Both the position numbers and the translations under genes were made by a program. DNA of 64,000 nt from Mycobacterium barrassiae (GTDB lineage: Bacteria; Actinomycetota; Actinomycetes; Mycobacteriales; Mycobacteriaceae): assembly GCF_025822765.1 (NCBI RefSeq), contig NZ_JACKUK010000029.1, positions 248,001-312,000 of the forward strand, given 5' to 3'. Under the pieces are notes generated by a model. It did not search any database. It was not told where the DNA came from and saw only the letters and a list, made by a program, of their open reading frames with translations. Below are positions 17,817-26,047 of the stretch, one piece after another. The number at the start of each line of letters is the position of its first letter. Positions within the stretch are counted from its first letter, which is position 1.

Positions 17817-19730
17817 GTGCAGACAGCGACGGGCTCCGCTCAGGCGTTGCGGCTCGGCGTGATCGTCGCCGCGCTGGGTGTCGTGTTCGGAGACATCGGC
17901 ACCAGCCCGATCTACACGTTGCAGACGGTGTTCAACCCGCACGACCCGCACCCCGTCCCGGTGGCCCACCACAACGTCTACGGCGTGGTCTCGCTGATCT
18001 TCTGGTCGGTGATGATCATCGTCACGCTGACGTACGTCACCCTGGTGATGCGCGCCGACAACAACGGCGAGGGCGGCATCATGGCGCTGATCACGCTGTT
18101 GCGGCGCTGGACAGGTCGCAGGGGGCGACGGACGGCAGCGATGCTCGCCGCAGCGGGGGTGTTCGGGGCTGCGCTGTTCTTCGGCGACAGCATGATCACC
18201 CCGGCGATCTCGGTGCTCTCGGCCGTCGAGGGACTCAACGTCATCGACCCCGACCTTCGAGACTTCATCGTGCCGATCACCGCGGTGATCATCGTGACGC
18301 TGTTCTCCGTGCAGAGTCGCGGGACCGCCACCGTCGGCCGGTTCTTCGGTCCGGTGATGGTCCTGTGGTTCACCGCGATCGGCGCATGCGGGATCCACGG
18401 CATCGTCGACAACCCCGAGATCCTCAAGGCGCTGTCGCCGACCTACGCGCTGACCTTCATGGTCGACCACTTCCACATCGCGTTCTTCGCGCTCGCCGCG
18501 ATCGTCCTCGCGGTGACCGGTGCTGAGGCGCTCTACGCCGATATGGGCCACTTCGGCAGGCGCGCGATCACCTTCGGCTGGCTCGGTCTCGTCCTGCCGG
18601 CCTGCACGCTGAACTACTTCGGCCAGGGCGCGCTGGTGCTGGCCGACGAGTCCACGGTGGCCGCCCCGTTCTTTCTCCTGACCCCCGAGTGGGCGCGGAT
18701 TCCCATGGTGCTCTTGGCAACAGCGGCAACCGTCATCGCATCGCAGGCCGTGATCACCGGAGCGTTCTCGGTGGCATCGCAGGCCGCCCGCCTCGGCTAT
18801 CTACCGAGGCTGCGTATCGAACACACCTCGGCGTCGACGATCGGGCAGATCTACGTGCCGTGGATCAACGCGACGCTGATGATCGCGGTGCTGATCCTGG
18901 TGTTCGCGTTCCGCAGTTCCGCGGCGCTGGCATACGCATTCGGTATGGCGGTGACGGGAACCATCACGATCACCACCACGCTCTTCTTCTATTACGCCCG
19001 GACACGTTGGGGCTGGCCGCTGTGGGGCGTGCTGGTCGGCGGCGGACTGCTGCTCGTGGTGGACCTGATGTTCTTCGCCGCCAACCTCACCAAGCTGGTG
19101 CACGGCGCATGGCTGCCGCTGACCATCGCCGTCCTCACCTTCACTGTCATGGCGACATGGCAGAAGGGCCGCAAAATCGTCACGCGTGCAAGGGAAAAGG
19201 CTGAAGGTTCGTTACGCGAGTTCGTCGACGAACTGGTGCACCGGGACCCGCCGTTGGTCCGGATCCCGGGCACGGCGGTGTTTCTCAACCGAGGGAAGCA
19301 CACGGCTCCGCTGGCAATGCGGGCGATCGTGGATCACACCCACGTGCTGGCCGAGCACGTCATCATCGTGTCGGTCGAGACGGCGAACGTTCCGCGGGTG
19401 CCGGACTCCGAGCGCATGACCCACGACGACCTCGGCTATGCCAAGGACGGAATCGTCCATGTGGAAGCGCGTTTCGGCTACATGGACCGACCCAACGTCC
19501 CGCATGCACTCGCACTGCTGAGTACCGAGGACACCGAAGGGCCCATCGATCTCGACAACGCGTCGTACTTCCTGTCGAAGCTCGATCTGTGCATGGGCGA
19601 CGCCCACACGATGCCGGCGTGGCGCAAACGGCTGTTCATCGCGACGTCGCACATCACCGCCGACGCGGCCGCGCATTTCGGTCTCCCGCTGAGCCGGACG
19701 GTGATCGTCGGCTCCCGCATCGAGGTCTAG
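17817..19730 (+). CDS. kup: KUP-family potassium uptake transporter
   Basis: This 637-residue protein has the KUP signature ALGVVFGDIGTSPIYTLQTV at residues 19-38, about twelve membrane helices to residue 440 and a C-terminal cytosolic domain of about 190 residues. The length is usual for the family. It should import K+ with protons across the plasma membrane. GTG start, divergent from the coiled-coil gene across 88 bases that hold the inverted-repeat element. Confidence 0.92.
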   Translation: MQTATGSAQALRLGVIVAALGVVFGDIGTSPIYTLQTVFNPHDPHPVPVAHHNVYGVVSLIFWSVMIIVTLTYVTLVMRADNNGEGGIMALITLLRRWTGRRGRRTAAMLAAAGVFGAALFFGDSMITPAISVLSAVEGLNVIDPDLRDFIVPITAVIIVTLFSVQSRGTATVGRFFGPVMVLWFTAIGACGIHGIVDNPEILKALSPTYALTFMVDHFHIAFFALAAIVLAVTGAEALYADMGHFGRRAITFGWLGLVLPACTLNYFGQGALVLADESTVAAPFFLLTPEWARIPMVLLATAATVIASQAVITGAFSVASQAARLGYLPRLRIEHTSASTIGQIYVPWINATLMIAVLILVFAFRSSAALAYAFGMAVTGTITITTTLFFYYARTRWGWPLWGVLVGGGLLLVVDLMFFAANLTKLVHGAWLPLTIAVLTFTVMATWQKGRKIVTRAREKAEGSLREFVDELVHRDPPLVRIPGTAVFLNRGKHTAPLAMRAIVDHTHVLAEHVIIVSVETANVPRVPDSERMTHDDLGYAKDGIVHVEARFGYMDRPNVPHALALLSTEDTEGPIDLDNASYFLSKLDLCMGDAHTMPAWRKRLFIATSHITADAAAHFGLPLSRTVIVGSRIEV

Positions 19731-19743
19731 CTCGAACTATCGG

Positions 19744-20577
19744 TCAGGCGACGCCGTACATCGAGAGCAGAGACGCTGTGCGCCACCAGATCAGCAGCAG
19801 GAACAGCAAGAGCACCGCGACCGTCGCCGAGGCCTGTACCGCGGTCCGGTGTTTCCGCGGCGCGTACGCGTACGCAGCGGCGATCACCGCACCGGTGACC
19901 AGACCGCCGAGGTGTCCCTGCCAACTGATGTTCGGCACGACAAACGTGATGACGAGATTGATCACGATCAGAGCGATCACCCAGCGGGTGTCCATGTTCA
20001 ACCTTCTGCCGATCACGAACGTCGCACCGAACAGACCGAACACCGCACCCGACGCACCCGCAGTCTGGGCGCCGAGGGTCGACAACATGTAGACCACCAC
20101 CGAGCCGCCGAGTGCGCTCATCAGATACAGCGCGATGAACCGCGCCCGGCCCAGCGCGATCTCCAGCGGCGGTCCGATCACATACAGCGCCCACATGTTG
20201 AAGACGATGTGCATCGGGCCGTAGTGCAGGAACGCCGACGTCAGCAGCCGATACCACTCCCCGTCGGCCACCGCCGGCGAGAACAGCACGAGCTCGCGCT
20301 GCAGTTCCGGCGACACCATCTGCAGCCCGAACATCACCACGTTGATCGCGATCAGTACGTACGTGACCATCGGCGTGCGCACCGGCGCGCCACCGAAGTG
20401 CGTCCGCACCTGCCGCACCGTCTTCGCGCCCTCGCCGACACAGTCCGCGCACTGGTGCCCCACGGCGGCGTCGCGCATGCACTCCGGGCAGATGTAGCGG
20501 TTGCAGCGGGTGCATCGAACGTAGGTCGCGCGGTCGGGGTGCCGATAGCAGGTCGGCGTCTGCGCCGGGGTCGTCAT
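19744..20577 (-). CDS. Rhomboid-family intramembrane serine protease with N-terminal zinc finger
   Basis: The product is about 277 residues from the ATG at 20577. The N-terminal 45 residues form a cysteine/histidine-rich B-box-like zinc finger (CYRHPDRATYVRCTRCNRYI then CPECMRDA). Seven hydrophobic segments follow. The catalytic serine is in GASGAVFG and the partner histidine in GHLGGL. It cleaves membrane proteins within the bilayer; substrates unknown. It begins 2 bases after the stop of the glyoxalase-like gene. Confidence 0.9.
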   Translation of the reverse strand: MTTPAQTPTCYRHPDRATYVRCTRCNRYICPECMRDAAVGHQCADCVGEGAKTVRQVRTHFGGAPVRTPMVTYVLIAINVVMFGLQMVSPELQRELVLFSPAVADGEWYRLLTSAFLHYGPMHIVFNMWALYVIGPPLEIALGRARFIALYLMSALGGSVVVYMLSTLGAQTAGASGAVFGLFGATFVIGRRLNMDTRWVIALIVINLVITFVVPNISWQGHLGGLVTGAVIAAAYAYAPRKHRTAVQASATVAVLLLFLLLIWWRTASLLSMYGVA

Positions 20578-20579
20578 GT

Positions 20580-20996
20580 CTACAGCGTGCCGAACAGTTC
20601 GATCCAGTTGCCATCGGGATCGGCGACGAACATCCATCCCATGCCCGGCACCGGCTCGAACTCGGTCAGTGGTTCCACCACCTCGTACGGCGACTCCGCG
20701 AAGACCTTCGACAGCCCGGTCAGATCCTTCACCCCGATCGTGAAGTACCGCACCCCGGCCGCCGCACGTCCACCGCCGGGCGTCGCGGGTAGCGGCGGCG
20801 GTGTAGTGAACGTCACGAGCTTGAGCACGCTGCCGCCCAGTGAGTAGCGGCGCTGTGAACCGCCCGGAAACTCGATCTCACCCTGAAACTCGAGTTCGAG
20901 GAACCCCTCGTAGAAGTCGACCATCGCCTCGAGGTTCGTCGTGACGAGCCCGACCTCGATACCTGGTGAGAGCAGATCCAGTTTCACGACCACCAT
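20580..20996 (-). CDS. VOC (glyoxalase/bleomycin-resistance) superfamily protein
   Basis: The product is about 138 residues from the ATG at 20996 (MVVVKLD), preferred over a start 15 bases further upstream. It shows a single VOC module: VGLVTTNLEAMVDFYEGFLEL at the start and FVADPDGNWIELFG at the end with the usual metal-site glutamate. The middle carries a Pro/Gly-rich loop. Enzyme activity cannot be assigned. It forms an operon with the rhomboid gene. Confidence 0.8.
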   Translation of the reverse strand: MVVVKLDLLSPGIEVGLVTTNLEAMVDFYEGFLELEFQGEIEFPGGSQRRYSLGGSVLKLVTFTTPPPLPATPGGGRAAAGVRYFTIGVKDLTGLSKVFAESPYEVVEPLTEFEPVPGMGWMFVADPDGNWIELFGTL

Positions 20997-21059
20997 GATC
21001 CATGCCCGCACCCGTCACGATTCGGTCACTATCGAAATCACGATCAATTAAGGGCACCC

Positions 21060-21089
21060 GGCAAATCTTGAGAGTTTTCAAGATCTGCC
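21060..21089. repeat. Imperfect 12-base inverted repeat in intergenic region
   Basis: GGCAAATCTTGA (21060-21071) and TCAAGATCTGCC (21078-21089) pair at 11 of 12 positions around a 6-base loop. It lies in the 286-base gap between the divergent glyoxalase-like and hemophore-like genes, which otherwise shows nothing certain. It could be an operator or an RNA hairpin. Confidence 0.4.
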
Positions 21090-21282
21090 AGGCGATCTGC
21101 CCGACGACTTATCGAATCGCACCGAAATTGCGGTGAGAATCACGTCCGCCGGATGTAACGCCGTCAGTGCCGGCAGAGCCGTCGCTGTGAGCCACCTTTG
21201 CGTGGTTTCTGTTTCGCTACCGTGGATTTCGGGAACGGGGGAAATACGAAACGATACGACGAAACGAAGGAAGCAAAGGTTC

Positions 21283-21687
21283 ATGAAGTTCTCTGATATT
21301 CAGGCGCGTCGACGCATCGTCGGCGCCTGTGCAGCAGGTTCGGTTCTCGGGGGTCTGGCTCTAGCAACCATCGCCGCACCGTCGGCCATGGCGACCCCCG
21401 CCGGGTGCAGCGCCAGTGAGGTGTCGGGCACCGTCAGCACGGCGACCGGCGAGGCTCGCACTTATCTCGCCAATCACCCGGCCGCCAATGCGGCAGTGAC
21501 GACCGCGTTCAGCCAGCCCCGCGATCAGGCGGCGACGACTCTGCGCGGCTACTTCACCGCCAACCCGCAGGAGTACTACGACCTGCGCGGCATTCTGGCC
21601 CCGATCGGCGACAAGCAGAGCCAGTGCGGCGTGGCCGTGCTGCCGCCGGACCTTGCGTCGGCATATGACCAGTTCATGGCCGGCTAA
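21283..21687 (+). CDS. Secreted hemophore-like protein
   Basis: This 134-residue protein has a signal peptide (basic ARRR at 8-11, hydrophobic core 20-32, likely cleavage after AMA near residue 37). The mature part is a small helical domain with Cys42 and Cys115, and the pattern TYLANHPAANA...LRGYFTANPQEYYDLRGIL. This matches the mycobacterial heme-binding hemophore family that includes Rv0203. It may bind or carry heme outside the cell. An intrinsic terminator follows directly. Confidence 0.78.
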   Translation: MKFSDIQARRRIVGACAAGSVLGGLALATIAAPSAMATPAGCSASEVSGTVSTATGEARTYLANHPAANAAVTTAFSQPRDQAATTLRGYFTANPQEYYDLRGILAPIGDKQSQCGVAVLPPDLASAYDQFMAG

Positions 21688-21711
21688 GACCGAGTCAGCG
21701 ACCCAGGAGGA

Positions 21712-21742
21712 CCCGCCGTCACCAGCCCGTTGTGACGGCGGG
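21712..21742 (+). terminator. Intrinsic (rho-independent) terminator
   Basis: A perfect 11-base stem, CCCGCCGTCAC (21712-21722) with GTGACGGCGGG (21732-21742), has a 9-base loop and is followed by TTCTTC. It lies 25 bases after the hemophore-like stop codon. Such clear stem-plus-U sites are uncommon in mycobacteria. Confidence 0.8.
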
Positions 21743-21793
21743 TTCTTCGTCGCCGGAAGTAACACTTATCGGCCGCGCTTAGACTGACTTGAT

Positions 21794-22327
21794 ATGAGGC
21801 CGACGAGAACCGCTGCGCTCACCGCGGCGCTGCTCATCGCGGCCGGCGTTACTGCTGGTCAGGTGTATGCGCAGCCCTCCGAAGAGCCGGCGCCCCCAGC
21901 TGACCCGTCCGCGGAAGCGGCGCCCCCACCCGCCCCGAAGACAAACATCGACACCGACGGAACGTTTGTCGTCGGACAGGACATCGTGCCGGGCACCTAC
22001 GCCTCGGCCGGTCCCGTTCCCGACGGGGCCTGCTATTGGAAGCGCACCAGCGGCGACCAGCTCGTCGACAACGCGATGAGCAAGAAACCGCAGGTGGTGC
22101 AGATTCTGGCCAGCGATACGTCGTTCACGACCAACGACTGCCAACCCTGGCAGTTGACCAATCAGCCGGTGCCCCCAGCGGGCAACCCGATGGACGTGCT
22201 GGGGCCGCTCGGCAAGCTCGTCCTGACCGGGCCGTCAGGCCCACCGGCGGGCGGATCAGCGTCAACACCCCCAGCGCAGCCGACCCCTTCGCAGTCGGCT
22301 CCGACTGGCCCAAGACCCGGACCCTGA
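21794..22327 (+). CDS. Secreted protein of unknown function with proline-rich ends
   Basis: This 177-residue protein has a signal peptide with probable cleavage after VYA near residue 26. A Pro/Ala-rich linker follows, then a compact domain (about 52-120) with GTFVVGQDIVPGTYASAGPV, CYWKRTS and NDCQPW, and a disordered Pro/Ser/Gly tail. The VGxDIxPGTY pattern recurs in small exported mycobacterial proteins. The two cysteines may pair. Function unknown. The next gene starts about 45 bases later. Confidence 0.75.
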   Translation: MRPTRTAALTAALLIAAGVTAGQVYAQPSEEPAPPADPSAEAAPPPAPKTNIDTDGTFVVGQDIVPGTYASAGPVPDGACYWKRTSGDQLVDNAMSKKPQVVQILASDTSFTTNDCQPWQLTNQPVPPAGNPMDVLGPLGKLVLTGPSGPPAGGSASTPPAQPTPSQSAPTGPRPGP

Positions 22328-22371
22328 CAATCCCCGCCCAGACAACCACGCCCGGCGACGGCCGCATCCGC

Positions 22372-23586
22372 GTGCCGGTCGATCTCGACTCGGTCACCGC
22401 GATCGGCGAGGAGGACCACTCGGAGGTCGACCCGTCGTCGATCGAGCGGATCTGGCAGGCGGCCCGGTACTGGTATCAGGCGGGCATGCACCCGGCGATA
22501 CAACTGTGCTTGCGGCACAACGGAAAAGTCGTCCTCAACCGTGCCATCGGCCACGGCTGGGGAAACGGGCCGAATGACCCGTCCGACGCCGAAAAGATCC
22601 CTGTCACAACGGATACACCGTTCTGCGCGTACTCCGCGGCGAAGGCGATCACCTCAACCGTGGTGCACATGCTGGTCGAGCGCGGCCATTTCTCCCTGGA
22701 CGACCGCGTCTGCGACTACCTGCCGACCTACACCAGCCACGGCAAGGACCGCACCACCATCCGGCACGTCATGACGCACAGCGCGGGCATCCCGATCTAC
22801 ACCGGCCCTCGCCCCGACCTCAAGCGTATGGACGACAGCGAGTACACGCGGGAGAAGCTGGGGGAGATCAAACCGCTGCACCGGCCCGGGCTCGTGCACA
22901 TCTATCACGGCCTGACGTGGGGTCCGCTGATGCGTGAAATCGTGTCGGCGGCCACCGGGAAGAACATCCGAGACATCCTCGCCGAGGAGATCCTGGATCC
23001 GCTCGGCTTCCGCTGGACGAATTACGGCGTTGCGCCCCAAGATGTTCCGCTGGTCGCGCCCAGCCACGCCACCGGTAAACCGTTACCCGCCCCCATGGCG
23101 AAGGTGTTCAGCCTCGCCGTCGGCGGCTCGATGCAGAAGATCATCCCGTTCTCTAACTCGCCGCAGTACCTCACCAGTGTGCTGCCGTCCTCCAACACCG
23201 TCTCGACGGCGAACGAGCTGTCGCGGTTCGCCGAGATCCTGCGCCGGGGCGGCGAACTCGACGACGTTCGGGTGATGCGGTCCGAAACGCTGAAGGCGGC
23301 GGTGAAGGAGTGCCGACGGCTTCGCCCCGACGTCGCCACCGGGCTGGTGCCACTGCGCTGGGGTACCGGATACATGCTGGGCTCCAGCAGGTTTGGCCCC
23401 TTCGGCCGGGACGCACCCGACGCGTTCGGACACACCGGGCTCACGAACATCGCGGTGTGGGCCGACCCCGCGCGCGGACTCGCGGCCGGTCTCATCAGCA
23501 GCGGCAAGCCCGGTTCCCACCGAGAGGCGAAGCGCTATCCCGCGCTGCTGGACCTCATCGCCTCCGAGTTCGCCCCCCGCGCCTGA
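22372..23586 (+). CDS. Serine hydrolase of the beta-lactamase/esterase family (LipE-like)
   Basis: The catalytic tetrad SAAK gives the Ser-x-x-Lys signature of class C-like esterases, and a late GHTGLT motif fits the KTG-equivalent box. The frame is open far upstream, but the only earlier start would overlap the secreted-protein gene by about 290 bases. I therefore chose the GTG at 22372 (VPVDLDSV), giving about 404 residues, close to LipE. The start remains uncertain. No signal peptide is seen, so it is likely cytosolic. Probable ester substrate. Confidence 0.8.
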   Translation: MPVDLDSVTAIGEEDHSEVDPSSIERIWQAARYWYQAGMHPAIQLCLRHNGKVVLNRAIGHGWGNGPNDPSDAEKIPVTTDTPFCAYSAAKAITSTVVHMLVERGHFSLDDRVCDYLPTYTSHGKDRTTIRHVMTHSAGIPIYTGPRPDLKRMDDSEYTREKLGEIKPLHRPGLVHIYHGLTWGPLMREIVSAATGKNIRDILAEEILDPLGFRWTNYGVAPQDVPLVAPSHATGKPLPAPMAKVFSLAVGGSMQKIIPFSNSPQYLTSVLPSSNTVSTANELSRFAEILRRGGELDDVRVMRSETLKAAVKECRRLRPDVATGLVPLRWGTGYMLGSSRFGPFGRDAPDAFGHTGLTNIAVWADPARGLAAGLISSGKPGSHREAKRYPALLDLIASEFAPRA

Positions 23587-24711
23587 TCAGGGCAGCGGCT
23601 GGTTCTCCCGAATGCCGCGATAGAAGCCGCGCCGCACGATCCACGCCATCAGAATCCGTTCGAACGCCCACGCCGGGAATCGGAACGGCTTCCCGTTCGG
23701 TGCGAAGATCTCCAGTCCATCAGGCTGAATACCGAGCACCGAACCCCACCGCCGACTCGCGGGACGGAATGACCGCAGCGGCTTTCCGTCGAACTCGGCC
23801 AGGATGTTTCGCGCGAGCAACCCGTCGGCACGGTTTCGGGCCGACGTGCGAAGCGGGTCGGTGGCCGCGACATCACCGACGGCAAACACGCCGGGATGGC
23901 CGGGCACCCGCAGTTCCGGGGTGACACGAACGAAACCGTGCTCGTCGAGAAGTTCGGCGGGCAGCCAGCCGGTGTTGGGCTTGACACGACCGATCGCCCA
24001 GAGCACAGCATCCGCTGATGCGGGCGGCTGGCCAGTGCTGAATTCCACTGGTGCACTGGTGATCTCATCGCATTCGAAGCCGTCGGGGATCACTGCGCGG
24101 TGACCAGCGTGCTGTCCGACCCCGTACTCGATCAGGTTGGTTTGCACCCGCTCCCACGCCCGGATGTGGTGGTGTTCCAGCGCGCGCTCACCGGGGAAGT
24201 ACAAGTCGACCCGTTTCCCCGGCCACGTCCGGGCGAGGTTGTAGGCACTGCTCACCGCTGCCGCACCGCCACCGATGACGATCACCGATTCCGCGGCCCC
24301 CAGTCGATCATGGGTGGTACGCAGGCCAGCGGCGATCTCGTCGGCCGACTGCACGTCGGGCCGACGCCAGAAGCCGTTGGTGACGCCCGTCGAGATCACC
24401 AGCGCGTCATACGGTTCGACGGCGGTCAGACCGTCGTGGCGGTCGACGAAAACCTTGCGCGCAGCCAGGTCGACCCCCGTCAGCGTCCCCTGGACGGTGC
24501 GCACGCGGTCCAGGCCGCGGAACTTGTCGAAGGAGATCCAATTGTGCCGGGCCCATTCGGCCGGCCGGGACAGCCGCCAGCCCAGCTCCTGCCCGCTGAC
24601 GAGGCCCGGCTTGCTCGAGATCCCGACGACGTCAGCATGCTTCGCGAGTTTGATCGCAGTCAGCACGCCGCTGTCTCCGAGCCCGGCGATGACCACGCGT
24701 TTGCGGCTCAC
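23587..24711 (-). CDS. FAD-dependent pyridine nucleotide-disulfide-type oxidoreductase
   Basis: This 374-residue protein has an N-terminal dinucleotide fold (RVVIAGLGDSGVLTA), a central NAD(P)-binding fold (VIVIGGGAAAVSSAYNLA) and the late FAD motif GVFAVGDVAATDP. This is the layout of type II NADH dehydrogenase and FSP1-like enzymes. No redox-active CxxxxC pair is seen, so it is not a disulfide reductase. Electron acceptor unknown. It ends head-to-head with the serine hydrolase with no gap between the stop codons. Confidence 0.85.
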   Translation of the reverse strand: MSRKRVVIAGLGDSGVLTAIKLAKHADVVGISSKPGLVSGQELGWRLSRPAEWARHNWISFDKFRGLDRVRTVQGTLTGVDLAARKVFVDRHDGLTAVEPYDALVISTGVTNGFWRRPDVQSADEIAAGLRTTHDRLGAAESVIVIGGGAAAVSSAYNLARTWPGKRVDLYFPGERALEHHHIRAWERVQTNLIEYGVGQHAGHRAVIPDGFECDEITSAPVEFSTGQPPASADAVLWAIGRVKPNTGWLPAELLDEHGFVRVTPELRVPGHPGVFAVGDVAATDPLRTSARNRADGLLARNILAEFDGKPLRSFRPASRRWGSVLGIQPDGLEIFAPNGKPFRFPAWAFERILMAWIVRRGFYRGIRENQPLP

Positions 24712-24736
24712 AGCTAGTCATCATGACAGGTCGGTG

Positions 24737-25159
24737 TCAGCGCAGCTTTTCGCCGTAGACCCGCTGCACCGTCAACGCCATCAGCACCCTGCGGTCGGAC
24801 ACCATCACCGACCGGTATTCGTCCCAGTCCGGGTGCTCACCGGCGGCGCTGCGGTAGTAGTCGACGAGCGCCTCCACCTCGGGACCGTGCGGATCCGAGC
24901 CCGGCCCTGTGAGCGTCACGGTGCCTTCGGCGGTCGCCCACGCCCAACCGTCGGAGCTGGTGACCTCGATCGCGGCGCGCGGATCCCGACGCAGATTGGC
25001 GGTCTTGGCGCGACCCTCGGTCATCGACACGTAGACGATGTCGGCGTCGCGGTCGTAGTACGGCGTCACCGGGGACAGCTGCGGCATGCCGTTCGCCTTG
25101 ATGGTGGCCAGGACGCCCAGCCTGGCTTCGGACAGGAGCGTGCGCGGATCAAAGGTCAT
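24737..25159 (-). CDS. PPOX-class flavin/F420-dependent oxidoreductase
   Basis: This 140-residue split-barrel protein has LGVLATIKANGMPQLSPVTPYY near the start and RDPRAAIEV mid-domain, like the mycobacterial F420-dependent PPOX family (Rv1155 group). The length matches. F420 and FMN users cannot be separated with certainty by eye. The gene precedes the FAD oxidoreductase by 25 bases and may be cotranscribed with it. Confidence 0.85.
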   Translation of the reverse strand: MTFDPRTLLSEARLGVLATIKANGMPQLSPVTPYYDRDADIVYVSMTEGRAKTANLRRDPRAAIEVTSSDGWAWATAEGTVTLTGPGSDPHGPEVEALVDYYRSAAGEHPDWDEYRSVMVSDRRVLMALTVQRVYGEKLR

Positions 25160-25199
25160 GTGGTGGGCAACTCCCGATGGCAGGGCCCCCTACTCCGGG

Positions 25200-26009
25200 T
25201 CAGCCCGACGGCTCGTCGATACGCACCCGGTACATCTTGGGCCAGTACTTTCCGGTGATCAGGAACGTGTCGCCATCGATGTGCGCGATACCGTTGAGCA
25301 CCCGCTGGCGGTCGGCACCCGCGTCGGCGGCCAGTTCACTGGCATCGACGACGGCGTTCACCTCGCCGGTCTCCGGGTCGATCCGCACGATCTCGTTGGT
25401 CATCCAGATGTTGGCCCACACCTGGCCGTCGACACATTCCAGCTCGTTGAGTTTGGCGACCGGTTGACCGTCGCGCGTGACCGCGACCGAGCCCGTTTCG
25501 GCGAACGTGGCCGGGTCGTGGAACCTCAGCCGGTCGGTGCCGTCACTGCGGATGAGCCGGTCCCCTGCATTGCACAGCCCCCAGCCCTCGCCGCTGATCG
25601 GCACCTCCCGCAGCGGCTTCATGGTGGCCTTGTCGAATTCGACGGCCACGCCGTTCTGCCACGTCAATTCCCAGATTCGGTCGCCGACGACGGTGATCCC
25701 CTCGCCGTAGTAATTGTTGGGCGACGGGACGGCACGCAGGACGGCGCCTGTCTCGGGATCGAGCACACGCAGCTGCGACTGGCCCGCGACGCCGGTGCCC
25801 TCGTAGAGGGTGGGGCCGTCGAACTCCAGGCCCTGGGTCCAGGCCGAGGTGTCGTGGGGCAGCTGCTCGACGATCACGGGTTTGATCACCGGGACCGGTT
25901 CCTTCGAGGCATCGGTCGCCGATTGGCCGCCGCCGCAGCCTGCGACCAAGGCGATCAGCGCCCCAGCCCAGATGACCGAGCGCCGGACCCGCCGGTCACC
26001 GTTGCGCAT
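25200..26009 (-). CDS. Lipoprotein glutaminyl-peptide cyclotransferase (plant/bacterial type)
   Basis: The product is about 269 residues from the ATG at 26009. A basic N-region, a hydrophobic stretch and the lipobox LVAGC predict a lipoprotein. The rest is a five-bladed propeller of the glutamine cyclotransferase family, with AWTQGLEF, LYEGTGVAGQSQLRV and ELTWQNGVAVEFD. These enzymes turn N-terminal Gln into pyroglutamate. A biological role in mycobacteria is not established. Confidence 0.85.
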   Translation of the reverse strand: MRNGDRRVRRSVIWAGALIALVAGCGGGQSATDASKEPVPVIKPVIVEQLPHDTSAWTQGLEFDGPTLYEGTGVAGQSQLRVLDPETGAVLRAVPSPNNYYGEGITVVGDRIWELTWQNGVAVEFDKATMKPLREVPISGEGWGLCNAGDRLIRSDGTDRLRFHDPATFAETGSVAVTRDGQPVAKLNELECVDGQVWANIWMTNEIVRIDPETGEVNAVVDASELAADAGADRQRVLNGIAHIDGDTFLITGKYWPKMYRVRIDEPSG

Positions 26010-26047
26010 GGGACCTATTGATACCCGATTTGATACCCGACCGCGCC

